DNA of 64,000 nucleotides from Paludibacteraceae bacterium (GTDB lineage Bacteria > Bacteroidota > Bacteroidia > Bacteroidales > Paludibacteraceae), in assembly GCA_017461505.1 (NCBI GenBank), contig JAFTXV010000007.1, positions 124,001 through 188,000 on the forward strand, written 5' to 3'. Shown here one piece after another: positions 24,611 to 33,020 of the stretch (its first letter is position 1; the number at the start of each line of letters is the position of its first letter). The position numbers and the translations under genes were made by a program. The notes beneath the pieces were generated by a model, which did not search any database, was not told the origin of the DNA, and saw nothing but the letters and a program-made list of their open reading frames with translations.

Positions 24611-25069
24611 ATGAAAACAACAAAATGTTTTGCTTTGGCTATTGCAGCATTAGCTCTGATAGTAGGAATGACCTCTTGCGAGCCAAGAACACAGTATGAT
24701 CCAACGACCGATGAAAAGAACATCTTATTGGATTTACCTTCTTTTGTAAAAAGTGTTGAAGGTCAGACACTAGACCAAATCAAAAAGACACTTAGCGACC
24801 GCGGTTACAAATACGAAGGCGTAGTAGATGGTTCTGAATTCTTTACTATCAATGCAAAAAACATAAGTATGGATAGTTTGGCAGCAGACGGAGCAGATAT
24901 GACAGAGTTTGTGACTAGCAACACCTCTCTGTTACAGTTGTTAGTAAAAGATAACGGTGGTTTTCATAAGGCAGATAATTTAGAGTTTGTATTGTCGTTG
25001 TATAGATATGTAATAACATCGTTTTGCAGATGTTGGTACAAATCGGCAGAAGATACACCTAACTTGTGA
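24611..25069 (+). CDS. hypothetical lipoprotein, probably truncated at the 3' end
   Basis: A 152-residue lipoprotein with signal peptide and lipobox GMTSC (Cys23). The mature part to about residue 117 looks like a normal globular protein (DQIKKTLSDRGYKYEGVVDG). The last 35 residues are read from DNA that is antisense to the 3' end of the HTH gene at 24964-25539 and have a different, Cys/Tyr/Arg-rich composition. I infer that the original end was lost and the frame runs on into the neighbouring gene. Own promoter at 24530-24560. No known family recognised. Confidence 0.65.
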   Translation: MKTTKCFALAIAALALIVGMTSCEPRTQYDPTTDEKNILLDLPSFVKSVEGQTLDQIKKTLSDRGYKYEGVVDGSEFFTINAKNISMDSLAADGADMTEFVTSNTSLLQLLVKDNGGFHKADNLEFVLSLYRYVITSFCRCWYKSAEDTPNL

Positions 25070-25539
25070 GCAATTCGCTGTTTGTAGTTGCGGATGCTCT
25101 TTTCGGAGTAGCAGATATGTTGTGCTATCTCATCTAAGGTTAGGTGAGGATAAACGAGGAGATAGGTGCAGAATTGAACCTCGCGTTCTGCTAATTGTGT
25201 GCGACTTTCGAATGATGTAATCCAATTATTGAGTTGAGCGTCAATGTCTTGGAGCATGGAGTTGTAGTTTGTCCAAGTTTTCTCTGGAGCGGGGTGCTGT
25301 GTACGGATAGTCGCTAGGCGTTTGTCTAAATCGTAGAGGTGTTGTTGTCTAAGAAGTGCAGCTTCTTGCTCAGCCATGCGCTGAGATAGTTCGTCAATCT
25401 TTTGATGGGCAGCTTGTAAACGAATGAAATTTTGTTTGCGATATGAGAAAGCAGCGATACAGATAATCGCCACGCCCAATAGCATAATAACCAAGTCTAT
25501 TATTTCCCCTATTGATATGTTAAGCACTTGCATTTCCAT
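24964..25539 (-). CDS. membrane-anchored LuxR-type HTH protein
   Basis: A 191-residue protein with one N-terminal membrane helix (about residues 12-31), a coiled coil (LQAAHQKIDELSQRMAEQEAALLRQQ), and a C-terminal helix-turn-helix, LTLDEIAQHICYSEKSIRNYKQRIAHKLGV, of the LuxR/sigma70 region 4 type. The open frame extends to 25578, but the promoter box ends at 25548, so translation must start at ATG 25539 or ATG 25533; the transcript would be almost leaderless. Related in layout to the gene at 33350. The target is unknown. It overlaps the lipoprotein gene tail to tail by 106 bp. Confidence 0.75.
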   Translation of the reverse strand: MEMQVLNISIGEIIDLVIMLLGVAIICIAAFSYRKQNFIRLQAAHQKIDELSQRMAEQEAALLRQQHLYDLDKRLATIRTQHPAPEKTWTNYNSMLQDIDAQLNNWITSFESRTQLAEREVQFCTYLLVYPHLTLDEIAQHICYSEKSIRNYKQRIAHKLGVSSADLYQHLQNDVITYLYNDNTNSKLSAL

Positions 25540-25547
25540 TTCGTTTG

Positions 25548-25578
25548 CAAAGGTAGTACTTTTTTTGCAAACAAGCAA
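25548..25578 (-). promoter_or_regulatory. promoter for membrane HTH gene
   Basis: Minus strand TTG (25578-25576), 20 bp, TACCTTTG (25555-25548). It decides the start of the downstream gene at 25539. Confidence 0.75.
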
Positions 25579-25965
25579 GTCTTATGTGCATTTGCACACG
25601 CGGCAGAGGTGAGCGTGCGTGAAAATCAGCGGATTAGACGGCGGATTGTACACGGGGAGAATAAAGGAGAGTATGCCCCTGTATTTTGTATACCCTTAGT
25701 ATACCTTTTAATTAGGTGACCACCATAGGACATCTGTGGGACATCTATGGGACATCTATGGGCTTTTCGGTGGCTTTCTATAAACGTGTCTCTATAATAA
25801 TGCTGCAAAAATCTTCGGCACGGAAGGGATTTTGTGCCGAAGGTTGGAGAATTTGGGGAGTGAAATGGTATATACAACACACGGAAAGTGTAGTATTTAC
25901 AGGGCTTCCCGTGTAGGTGTATTTTTTTGAAAAAAAGTTTCTTCGCGCGAAGATTGTGCCGAAAG
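25579..25965. other. intergenic region with 11-bp repeats and palindromes
   Basis: No credible gene. It holds 11-bp units at 25718-25761 (GACCACCATAG, GACATCTGTGG, then GACATCTATGG twice), a 9-bp inverted repeat CTTCGGCAC/GTGCCGAAG (25813-25821 and 25834-25842), and a 12-bp palindrome CTTCGCGCGAAG (25941-25952) just after the end of the BspA gene. The last may be part of a terminator for that gene. Confidence 0.6.
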
Positions 25966-27357
25966 TTACAACTCCTGACCCATGACATTGTAGGTCTTAC
26001 CATCACGGAGGATGAGGAGTTGATTGTCGCGGATAATCTTTTGGCAATTGGTCATTGGCAATTGGATGTCGGATACACTTGTTGGAGTGCCTAATGTTGT
26101 AAATTCGCCCGAATAGGTAGTAATAGGTTGGTTTTCTGCATCTTTGGTTGTGATGCTGTAAGTGTATTGTGTGGCTTCGGTCAAACCAGTAACGGTGAAG
26201 CGATAGCCATTGCCTGCTTGTTCTGCGTATTGCGCTGGGTGATTGCCATTACGACCTGGAGCAAAAGCAATATTGAGCAACTGACCTTCTGCATTGAAAG
26301 TCAAGGTGCAGAATATCTCATCGCCTTTCTTAATGACAATAATATATGTGTCAGCTTCCGTGTGAGTAGGCCATGTGATAGAAACCGAATTGGTGGAAGG
26401 CACAATAATGACACTATCCGTGACTACATTCCCATTTTCTGCACCAATACACTCAATCTGCTTGAAATTACCCCAAACTATATCCGAATAATATGCCCGA
26501 TAATTTTCACAGGACACATGTACAATGGCATTGTAGTTTGTGAATGTGGATTCAAATGCTTTGGGTGGATTGGTTGCGTAACAATATATATCGTAGAGTT
26601 TTGTGGTATATTCACCACCAAACGCTTGTTCTCCAATTTCTTTGACTCCTGTGCCTAATGTTACCTTTGTAAGTGACTGGCAATCAGCAAAAGCTGCACC
26701 TGAAATATGGGTAACGCTATTGGGAATAGTCACCGATTCAAGAGCAAGGCACATATGGAATGCTGCTTTTTCAATAGTCGTTACGCTATTAGGAATCGTG
26801 AGCGAGGTCATAGAAGCACACGCAAGGAAAGCTTGCTCGCCAATGCTTGTTACATTCTCAGGAATCGTAATGGAAGGGATTGCAATACAAAGGGCAAAAG
26901 TATGTGGTTCTATTCGCGTTATACCATTGGGAATGTTGATTGAGGTAAGGTAGATACAACTATGAAAAGCACCTTCACCAATACTTGTAACACTATTAGG
27001 AATGACAACAGAAATGAGCGATTCACAATTACAACTTGCCAAAGCATACTTTCCTATATATGTTACGCTTTCGGGAATCGTGAGTGAGGCAAGGGTTTCG
27101 CACTCCCAAAAAGCATAGTCCCCAATACCTGTGACAACATAAGTAGTGTCATTATGTATTACAGAAGAGGGGATGTTGGCGGTGGTAAGATTGGGATAGT
27201 TGTTAGATGCGACTTTGCCAATCTCATTGGCTACTTCAACGGTATAAGGAGCCGTTTGGCTTGTGATATTGTAACACAAATCACCCACTCGGAAATCATA
27301 CGCCCAAAGGGTAGTATTGGCGAATAGTAACAAGAAAAGAGGGAATAATTTTCGCAT
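25966..27357 (-). CDS. BspA-type leucine-rich repeat surface protein with T9SS-like C-terminus
   Basis: Start taken at ATG 27357, giving 463 residues, because MRKLFPLFLLLFANTTLWA is then a clean signal peptide; the frame is open 10 codons further. About eight LRR_5 units follow (pattern SVTIPNSVTxIGxxAFxxC), as in Treponema and Tannerella BspA adhesins. A beta-sandwich region (ENGNVVTDSVIIV to GEFTTLG) comes next. The end, IIRDNQLLILRDGKTYNVMGQEL, has the shape of a type A T9SS sorting domain, which would route the protein to the cell surface through the system that the PorX-like gene regulates. Likely an adhesin. Confidence 0.87.
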   Translation of the reverse strand: MRKLFPLFLLLFANTTLWAYDFRVGDLCYNITSQTAPYTVEVANEIGKVASNNYPNLTTANIPSSVIHNDTTYVVTGIGDYAFWECETLASLTIPESVTYIGKYALASCNCESLISVVIPNSVTSIGEGAFHSCIYLTSINIPNGITRIEPHTFALCIAIPSITIPENVTSIGEQAFLACASMTSLTIPNSVTTIEKAAFHMCLALESVTIPNSVTHISGAAFADCQSLTKVTLGTGVKEIGEQAFGGEYTTKLYDIYCYATNPPKAFESTFTNYNAIVHVSCENYRAYYSDIVWGNFKQIECIGAENGNVVTDSVIIVPSTNSVSITWPTHTEADTYIIVIKKGDEIFCTLTFNAEGQLLNIAFAPGRNGNHPAQYAEQAGNGYRFTVTGLTEATQYTYSITTKDAENQPITTYSGEFTTLGTPTSVSDIQLPMTNCQKIIRDNQLLILRDGKTYNVMGQEL

Positions 27358-27444
27358 TGTTGTTTGATTTAAGTTTCCTGTTTTCAATGAATCATGTTTG
27401 GAATGATAACGCTATATCAACTATGTCGGGCAACGGTATGCATG

Positions 27445-28773
27445 TTAGTCTTTTTGTATGATTTCCCAGTGACCTCCTTTGCGACCTCCGATGCGTGAGA
27501 GGATGCCTTGCGTTTGGAGTTTTTTTAACTGCCATTCGATACCTTTGGTTGTTATTCCAGTCAAGATGGCGAGTTCGTTAATAGTTATTGTCGGATTTTC
27601 TTTGATTGCATTGAGAATGTTTTCCCTAGTCTTTTCCCTAGTCTTTTCCCTAGTCTTTTCCACAGTGTTCGTATTAGGTTTGTTGTAGAAGATAGTCCAT
27701 ATGCCCGCACCGTCAAATCTCCATTCAGGTACAGGACATCCGTAGTCGGCACAATAAGTCTGAATGCGTTCTATACCTTGTCCCCATGCTTCCACCTCAC
27801 CCGCTCGGAAGAATGTGGCTGCTATATCGGGATTGTGTGGACGACTACCATGCTTCTGGATAAGGGTTTCCACCGTCCAATCAGCAGGTAATATAGCAGT
27901 ATTCCAAATCATCACCTTATCATCATATACACTGATTTGAATAGGTGTAAAGCTGCTATAGTCCTTGTGGATTAGCGCATTTAGAATTGCCTCGCGCAAC
28001 GCATCTCGTGGTATAGGTAGTTCGTCAATGCGTTGTAGCCCTTCGTATCGGATGTATGCCTTAGTATATTTGGTTGTAAGGAAGTCCATCGTTTTTTCGA
28101 CTTGTTGGAAAAGACTTCCGTGCACTTCGTCCTGATAAAGAATTTGGTTTTTATCGTTGAAGAAACCGATTTTTACCCAAGCACCTGTAATAAACTTTTC
28201 GGGGTCTGCATGGAATAGTAAGGCAGCAGCTCGTTTGAGATAATTGCCTTCTATTAAATGCAATTTATCCATCAGTTCAGCGTTGCTTAATTGCAATTCA
28301 TTTTCCGTCATTCGCTGGCTACGCACCACATCCGTTTTGAACATCTGGATAGAAGCCTCATCTAAGTCTTCAACATGCAGATATGGTTGGGGTACGCTAT
28401 CCCAAGTTCGCCCACGCTTGCGCAATAGAAACTCCTCCAAAGCGTTGCCTGTAAGTTCCTGTTTGGTAGAACCCGAACGAATATAGTATGCACCATTATA
28501 AGCAATAGCTGCCATATTTGGCTCCACAACAATCTCAAGATAGGTTTTATCATCTTTAGTATGCTGGTTGACACTGCAAACAATACCCAATTTCTGTACA
28601 ATCTTGTTAGGAATATCTTCTTGCAGTTTATGTGGATTATCTACGCCCACCACTTCGCCATTATCAGCAATACCTACATAGAGTGTGCCGCCTTTTGCAT
28701 TAGCAAAGCCGCAGATTTCTTTTAGGAAATCGTCTCTCCAAATCTGTTTGTATTCTACCGTTTGCGTTTCCAT
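27445..28773 (-). CDS. AlbA_2/Schlafen-type ATP-binding putative transcriptional regulator
   Basis: A 442-residue protein. N-terminal AlbA_2 (divergent AAA-4) domain with EYKQIW, EICGFANAKGGTLYVGIADNGEVVGV; a middle DUF-type ATP-binding region with REAILNALIHKDYS and FRAGEVEAWGQGIERI typical of the family's C-terminal HATPase-like half; and a winged helix at the end (ENPTITINELAILTGITTKGIEWQLKKLQTQGIL). The linker EKTREKTREKTRE is coded by a 12-bp tandem repeat. The family is often annotated as regulators and sometimes found in defence islands, but there is no partner here. Promoter at 28824-28854. Confidence 0.87.
   Translation of the reverse strand: METQTVEYKQIWRDDFLKEICGFANAKGGTLYVGIADNGEVVGVDNPHKLQEDIPNKIVQKLGIVCSVNQHTKDDKTYLEIVVEPNMAAIAYNGAYYIRSGSTKQELTGNALEEFLLRKRGRTWDSVPQPYLHVEDLDEASIQMFKTDVVRSQRMTENELQLSNAELMDKLHLIEGNYLKRAAALLFHADPEKFITGAWVKIGFFNDKNQILYQDEVHGSLFQQVEKTMDFLTTKYTKAYIRYEGLQRIDELPIPRDALREAILNALIHKDYSSFTPIQISVYDDKVMIWNTAILPADWTVETLIQKHGSRPHNPDIAATFFRAGEVEAWGQGIERIQTYCADYGCPVPEWRFDGAGIWTIFYNKPNTNTVEKTREKTREKTRENILNAIKENPTITINELAILTGITTKGIEWQLKKLQTQGILSRIGGRKGGHWEIIQKD
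27620..27667. repeat. 12-bp tandem repeat inside AlbA gene
   Basis: TTTTCCCTAGTC three times in a row plus TTTTCCACAGTG. It encodes the four-residue unit EKTR in the linker before the winged helix; units are identical at DNA level, so it is recent and can change length without frameshift. Confidence 0.85.
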
Positions 28774-28823
28774 AAGGATTTCTGTTTTGTTGTGTGCCTA
28801 TGTGGCATAGATGAAAAACGCTG

Positions 28824-28854
28824 CAAAGATACACTTTTTTGTGCAGATATGCAA
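28824..28854 (-). promoter_or_regulatory. promoter for AlbA-domain gene
   Basis: Minus strand TTG (28854-28852), 20 bp, TATCTTTG (28831-28824). Confidence 0.75.
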
Positions 28855-28885
28855 GGAAATGGCGAGTTTTTGGGTGATTTTTATG

Positions 28886-29004
28886 GTGTAGGGTGTAAAG
28901 GCGAGCAACAGAGCTGCCTTTAGAGGACGGCGCAAGCGCCTACAGTTTAGAGGTTAGAGGTAGGGAAGGGCAGCAGAGCTACGGTGTAAAGTGTAAAGTG
29001 TAAA
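28886..29004. repeat. cluster of heptamers and mini-hairpins
   Basis: GTGTAGG plus GTGTAAA at 28886-28899, the hairpin GGCGC-AA-GCGCC followed by TACAG at about 28929-28945, GTTTAGA plus GGTTAGA at 28945-28958, and GTGTAAA three times at 28984-29004. No gene is present between 28774 and 29137. Confidence 0.75.
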
Positions 29005-29024
29005 GGCGGGGATTATTGTTAGAG

Positions 29025-29063
29025 ACAAAAAAGAGAGTGCATCTGTTTGAGATGCACTCTCTT
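29025..29063 (-). terminator. terminator after pckA
   Basis: AAGAGAGTGCATCT pairs perfectly with AGATGCACTCTCTT over a 5-base loop; on the minus strand it is followed by six T. A further GCGAC-TT-GTCGC hairpin lies between it and the gene. Confidence 0.88.
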
Positions 29064-29137
29064 GATTTATCTATCAGCGACTTGTCGCGGTCTAACAGCA
29101 AAGCGGTCTGACCTCTAACAGTCGAAGATGGTCTATA

Positions 29138-30742
29138 TTAGAGTTGTGGACCAGCTGCAACGAGTGCTTTACCTGCCTCGTTGGTGGTGTACTTAGCGAA
29201 GTTCTTGATGAAACGGCTTGCCAAATCCTTAGCTTTCTCTTCCCATTGAGCAGCGTCAGCATAAGTGTCGCGTGGGTCGAGGATGGCAGGATCAACACCT
29301 GGCAATGCAGTTGGAACCTCGAAATCGAAGAATGGGATCTTCTTGGTAGGAGCGTTCAAGATGTCACCACCGAGGATAGCGTCGATGATACCGCGTGTAT
29401 CCTTGATAGAGATACGCTTGCCAGTACCGTTCCAGCCAGTGTTAACGAGGTAAGCCTTAGCACCAGATTTCTCCATGCGTTTTACGAGCTCCTCAGCATA
29501 TTTAGTTGGGTGCAACTCCAAGAATGCTTGGCCGAAGCAAGCAGAGAAAGTAGGAGTTGGCTCAGTGATACCACGCTCAGTACCAGCCAATTTAGCAGTA
29601 AAGCCACTGAGGAAGTAGTATTTGGTTTGCTCTGGAGTCAAGATAGATACTGGAGGCAATACGCCGAATGCGTCAGCAGAGAGGAAGATAACGTTCTTAG
29701 CTGCAGGACCAGCAGAGATTGGGCGAACGATCTTCTCGATGTGGTTGATTGGGTAGCTTACGCGGGTGTTCTCAGTAACGCTCTTGTCGGTGAAGTCGAT
29801 CTTGCCGTTCTCGTCAACAGTAACGTTCTCGAGGAGAGCGTTGCGCTTGATAGCAGCGTAGATGTCTGGCTCAGACTCTTTGTCGAGGTTGATAACCTTA
29901 GCGTAGCAACCTCCCTCGAAGTTGAACACGCCGTTGTCGTCCCATCCGTGCTCGTCGTCACCAATGAGGAGACGCTTAGGATCGGTAGAAAGGGTAGTCT
30001 TACCTGTACCAGAAAGGCCGAAGAATACTGCGGTGTTCTCACCGTTCATGTCGGTGTTAGCAGAGCAGTGCATAGAAGCGATACCTTGGAGAGGCAAGAA
30101 GTAGTTCATCATAGAGAACATACCCTTCTTCATCTCACCACCGTACCAGGTGTTGAGGATCACTTGCTCGCGGCTGGTAGTGTTGAATGCTACGCAAGTC
30201 TCAGAGTTCAAACCGAGCTCTTTGTAGTTCTCAACTTTTGCCTTAGAAGCGTTGTAGATCACGAAGTTAGGTTCGAAGTTCTCCAACTCCTCAGCAGATG
30301 GTTGGATGAACATATTGGTAACGAAGTGTGCTTGCCATGCTACCTCAACGATGAAGCGAACAGCAATACGAGTATCAGGGTTGGTACCGCAGAATGCGTC
30401 CACCACGAAGAGGCGCTTGTTAGAAAGCTCCTTGATAGCGATGTCTTTTACCACAGCCCAAGTAGCCTCAGACATAGGTTTGTTGTCGTTCTTGTAGTCC
30501 TCGCTTGTCCACCATACGTTGTCGTGACTTTGAGCGTCATCAACGATGAATTTGTCTTTTGGAGAACGACCAGTGTAAACACCAGTCATCACGTTAACTG
30601 CGCCAAGCTCAGTCTCTTGGCCCTTGTCAAAGCCAGTTAATTCTGCTTTTGTCTCCTCTGCGAAGAGTACTTCGTAAGAAGGATTGTGTACGATCTCGGT
30701 TGTACCTACGATGCCGTACTGGGTCAAATCTAATTGTTTCAT
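29138..30742 (-). CDS. pckA: phosphoenolpyruvate carboxykinase (ATP)
   Basis: A 534-residue ATP-dependent PEPCK, linking oxaloacetate and PEP; in gut Bacteroidales it often runs in the carboxylating direction toward succinate. P-loop GLSGTGKTT at 242-250, the metal-binding GDDEHGWDD at 261-269, RSPKDKF at 59-65 and HCSAN at 225-229 are all in place. Length is that of the family. Codon use is strongly biased (GGT, GTA, ACC) as for abundant enzymes. Single-gene unit with promoter at 30833-30862 and terminator at 29025-29063. Confidence 0.97.
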   Translation of the reverse strand: MKQLDLTQYGIVGTTEIVHNPSYEVLFAEETKAELTGFDKGQETELGAVNVMTGVYTGRSPKDKFIVDDAQSHDNVWWTSEDYKNDNKPMSEATWAVVKDIAIKELSNKRLFVVDAFCGTNPDTRIAVRFIVEVAWQAHFVTNMFIQPSAEELENFEPNFVIYNASKAKVENYKELGLNSETCVAFNTTSREQVILNTWYGGEMKKGMFSMMNYFLPLQGIASMHCSANTDMNGENTAVFFGLSGTGKTTLSTDPKRLLIGDDEHGWDDNGVFNFEGGCYAKVINLDKESEPDIYAAIKRNALLENVTVDENGKIDFTDKSVTENTRVSYPINHIEKIVRPISAGPAAKNVIFLSADAFGVLPPVSILTPEQTKYYFLSGFTAKLAGTERGITEPTPTFSACFGQAFLELHPTKYAEELVKRMEKSGAKAYLVNTGWNGTGKRISIKDTRGIIDAILGGDILNAPTKKIPFFDFEVPTALPGVDPAILDPRDTYADAAQWEEKAKDLASRFIKNFAKYTTNEAGKALVAAGPQL

Positions 30743-30832
30743 TGTTTAATTAAAAAGGTTATTTTGTTGTTTTTTACTAATTTCTTTGCAAATTTTGTGC
30801 CAATTGCCCATTGACGCAAATTTTATCGGGTA

Positions 30833-30862
30833 CAAAATTACTACTATTTTTTGACATAGCAA
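30833..30862 (-). promoter_or_regulatory. promoter for pckA
   Basis: Minus strand TTG (30862-30860), 19 bp, TAATTTTG (30840-30833). The leader would be about 85 nt. Confidence 0.65.
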
Positions 30863-30952
30863 AATTTTTGGCAAAAATACCGGATTTTTGCACACTTGAC
30901 TTTGCAAAAAATCGAAAAACATGCTGTAAAACATATTTTTATGGCAGAAAAT

Positions 30953-30983
30953 TTGGTGGGTATGCAAAAAAGCAGTACCTTTG
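30953..30983 (+). promoter_or_regulatory. promoter of candidate small RNA
   Basis: TTG 30953-30955, exactly 20 bp, TACCTTTG 30976-30983, directed away from pckA and not toward any gene. Confidence 0.78.
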
Positions 30984-30989
30984 CACCGT

Positions 30990-31060
30990 GTTTTTCATGG
31001 TATTAGATTTAAGGTTAAGTAAAGATTGGGTTGTCGGGATGACAATCCTTCTTTTTTTTA
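30990..31060 (+). ncRNA. candidate small RNA, possibly Bacteroidales-1 class
   Basis: About 70 nt lie between a consensus promoter and a hairpin GGGTTGTC-GGGAT-GACAATCC (31028-31048) followed by a long T-run. The body contains ATGGTATTAGATTTAAGGTT (31006-31025), which I remember as a conserved block preceding such a hairpin in many Bacteroidota; the published Bacteroidales-1 motif is described as bounded by this promoter type and a terminator. That identification is from memory and not checked. A 22-codon frame starts at the internal ATG and ends after the T-run, but its lack of a Bacteroidota-like leader makes coding unlikely. Confidence 0.55.
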
Positions 31061-31084
31061 TTTAGTACAAGAATCTTCGCAAAC

Positions 31085-31122
31085 AAAAACATCCCTGCGC
31101 CGTTTGGCACAGGGATGTTTTT
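31085..31122. terminator. bidirectional terminator
   Basis: AAAAACATCCCTG pairs with CAGGGATGTTTTT. It can stop the small RNA read-through on plus and the membrane protein gene ending at 31137 on minus. Confidence 0.82.
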
Positions 31123-31136
31123 AATTCGAGAGCATC

Positions 31137-31622
31137 TTATTCCTTATATTCTACTTCAATAGAAGGATTGAGTTCTTGGAGAAGAGTGACAAATTTATTA
31201 CATTCCTTAATGCTGATACGTAGTTTTTTCTTTTTCTTAAAGTACAACATAAGGTTGTATTCTTTTTGAGATATTTCAACTTTTGTGATATCCAAAATAC
31301 TTTTCTTGATAGGAATCAGATGGGTATTTAAATTTCGTATTTTGATTATCTTATTCGCAGTATCAATGCTTGCATAACTCATTTCAATGAATAAGAATTG
31401 GAGAATCAATGCTATTAAGAAAACTTTTGCTAATTCTGTTAGGTTGTAATATCCTAAAGTAATATCCCAATTTTTGAAAAAATAAGCTATAATATAATCA
31501 ATTGTATTAAACAATAGAACCACTTGTGCTGTTACATTTATTGTAGCAATGAAGTACGAGAGTATTTTAGATTTGAATAGTCGATTTCTTTCGAACTTAA
31601 TAATGTTTGAGTCTTGTTGCAT
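31137..31622 (-). CDS. two-helix membrane protein, paralogue 1 of 3
   Basis: A 161-residue protein with the shared N-terminal block IIKFERNRLFKSKILSYFIA, two membrane segments (about 25-49 and 65-85) and a C-terminal beta-rich PH-like part ending KFVTLLQELNPSIEVEYKE. It is homologous along its length to the genes at 32007 and 32525. The last about 60 bp of all three genes are almost identical while the middle has diverged. It follows the small lipoprotein gene by 12 bp and should share its promoter at 31958-31988. Function unknown. Confidence 0.75.
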   Translation of the reverse strand: MQQDSNIIKFERNRLFKSKILSYFIATINVTAQVVLLFNTIDYIIAYFFKNWDITLGYYNLTELAKVFLIALILQFLFIEMSYASIDTANKIIKIRNLNTHLIPIKKSILDITKVEISQKEYNLMLYFKKKKKLRISIKECNKFVTLLQELNPSIEVEYKE

Positions 31623-31634
31623 ATATTTAACAGC

Positions 31635-31895
31635 TTAAAGAATATTATCAAATTTATTTCCGTACAAACTATCAACAAACGCATATATACCTGCATTGTG
31701 TAGTGCGCCGATATATTCCGGAAGGTCATATACGTCCGATACGCTTGGCAAAGCAGAAGAGTTCGCCACTTTTTGTTTGTTGGTAAGCGCTGGCAATTTT
31801 GCAGACGTTTCTTCACTAGGAGAGGTACAACTAACTAGTAAAATAAGAATTAATGTCGTTAAAAAACCGACTTTAAAAATACTTTTTTTCATCAT
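31635..31895 (-). CDS. small lipoprotein, intact copy
   Basis: An 86-residue predicted lipoprotein: MMKKSIFKVGFLTTLILILLVSC with Cys23 as the lipidated residue (start could be the second Met), then a short mature part ending FVDSLYGNKFDNIL. It is the first gene of a two-gene unit with paralogue 1. A second, broken copy lies at 33021-33180 with nearly identical DNA over the signal peptide and upstream promoter region. No known family recognised. Confidence 0.72.
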   Translation of the reverse strand: MMKKSIFKVGFLTTLILILLVSCTSPSEETSAKLPALTNKQKVANSSALPSVSDVYDLPEYIGALHNAGIYAFVDSLYGNKFDNIL

Positions 31896-31908
31896 TTTGT
31901 GTTTTTAA

Positions 31909-31940
31909 TTTGGTTAATACGATTAATTTTTGTAACTTTG
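31909..31940 (+). promoter_or_regulatory. plus-strand promoter-like site in duplicated region
   Basis: TTG 31909-31911, 21 bp, TAACTTTG 31933-31940. No gene follows on plus; the matching site in the second copy (33198-33228) does face a gene. Confidence 0.5.
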
Positions 31941-31957
31941 CATTTTGAAATACGCTG

Positions 31958-31988
31958 CAAAGATAGGATAAATATAGGAACACTCCAA
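31958..31988 (-). promoter_or_regulatory. promoter for lipoprotein and paralogue 1
   Basis: Minus strand TTG (31988-31986), 20 bp, TATCTTTG (31965-31958). Confidence 0.75.
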
Positions 31989-32006
31989 ATTTACGACTTA
32001 CTAGGC

Positions 32007-32471
32007 TTATTCCTTATATTCTACTTCTATAGCAGGATTGAGTTCTTGGAGAAGAGTGACAAATTTTTCTGTGTCTTTGATGCTTGTTAGAATTCGATCT
32101 TTGCTCTGAGTAATTAAAATCACATTACACCTTGGTATATAATATGGAGTAACTACAACTTTCGTTATATCTTGGATCGTAACATTCTGCCTCCAAGAGA
32201 ATAGCCGCGGATTACGTATCACGACTTTCTTTTCTGAAACACAGACTTTAGTGGTAATTGTTAGAATCCAATGGCTTAATAGAGTAACAACAAAATAGAG
32301 TACATAAAATAGGTAGTTGTTTAGTAGCGATAAAAATGATTCATTGATAAGACCTAGTAAAATAACCATCAAAACAAATCCAACGAGGAGATTGGTTGCC
32401 TCTATCACCGAAGATAATAATTTGGATTTTGCAATACGATTGGAATCGAATGTTATGGAATGATTTTTCAT
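32007..32471 (-). CDS. two-helix membrane protein, paralogue 2 of 3
   Basis: A 154-residue paralogue with SITFDSNRIAKSKLLSSVIEATN at the start, two membrane segments (about 29-45 and 53-75) and the end KFVTLLQELNPAIEVEYKE. The middle differs from the other two copies, the 3' end does not. It follows paralogue 3 by 53 bp and probably belongs to the transcript that starts at the duplicated promoter near 33250. Unknown function; the fold behind the helices looks like the PH-like domain of small Bacteroidota membrane proteins. Confidence 0.75.
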   Translation of the reverse strand: MKNHSITFDSNRIAKSKLLSSVIEATNLLVGFVLMVILLGLINESFLSLLNNYLFYVLYFVVTLLSHWILTITTKVCVSEKKVVIRNPRLFSWRQNVTIQDITKVVVTPYYIPRCNVILITQSKDRILTSIKDTEKFVTLLQELNPAIEVEYKE

Positions 32472-32524
32472 AAGAACTTTTCTGAATATTTAATTAATCT
32501 AGGATAGCTTGTGTTTATAGAATT

Positions 32525-33004
32525 CTACTCCTTATATTCTACTTCTATAGCAGGATTGAGTTCTTGGAGAAGAGTGACAAATTTAGTGTAGTCTTTGATG
32601 CTTGTCGAAACATGATTTTGCGAATCTACAACAACGACAATTGATTTGCTTGTACGAACAATCACTTTTTCAATCTCCATAATATTCATTCTTCTTGGAA
32701 AGAAAAAGCGTGCTACAGTTTGTATTTGCAAAATCCTGTTATCCACATATACTTTGGTATTTGTTCCCAAGTTAAAAAGAAATTCTATAACAAGCATCAC
32801 CATAAAGGTAGATAGAACATCCCCTATGCTCGTCTTTAAAAATAAATCCGTTTCAACATCCAAAGCCTTCAGTATTAAATGTACAATCATCTCAATAAAC
32901 ACCACACATGCAGTAGCATTTATCGAAGCTATTAGAATCGATAATAATTTCGATTTGAATAGATATTCCTGTTCGAAAGGAATAATATTTTGAACGTTTT
33001 TCAT
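32525..33004 (-). CDS. two-helix membrane protein, paralogue 3 of 3
   Basis: A 159-residue paralogue starting MKNVQNIIPFEQEYLFKSKLLSILIASIN, with membrane segments at about 28-47 and 60-82 and the common end KFVTLLQELNPAIEVEYKE. It sits directly behind the broken lipoprotein copy (16 bp), in the same order as paralogue 1 behind the intact lipoprotein, which shows that the ancestral unit was lipoprotein plus membrane protein. Confidence 0.75.
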   Translation of the reverse strand: MKNVQNIIPFEQEYLFKSKLLSILIASINATACVVFIEMIVHLILKALDVETDLFLKTSIGDVLSTFMVMLVIEFLFNLGTNTKVYVDNRILQIQTVARFFFPRRMNIMEIEKVIVRTSKSIVVVVDSQNHVSTSIKDYTKFVTLLQELNPAIEVEYKE

Positions 33005-33020
33005 ATTTACGATATGTTAA

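Noticed and set aside
29144..30640. 498-codon open frame antisense to pckA
   Set aside because: Same effect of strong codon bias in pckA; the translation is low-complexity Val/Leu/Ser-rich and matches no family I know.
31006..31065. 22-codon small protein inside the candidate small RNA
   Set aside because: Its frame crosses the terminator stem and T-run, so the stop codon would lie beyond the transcript end.
31899..32090. Plus-strand frame in the duplicated lipoprotein region
   Set aside because: It covers the minus promoter and the end of paralogue 2, with no homologous feature and AT-rich random composition.
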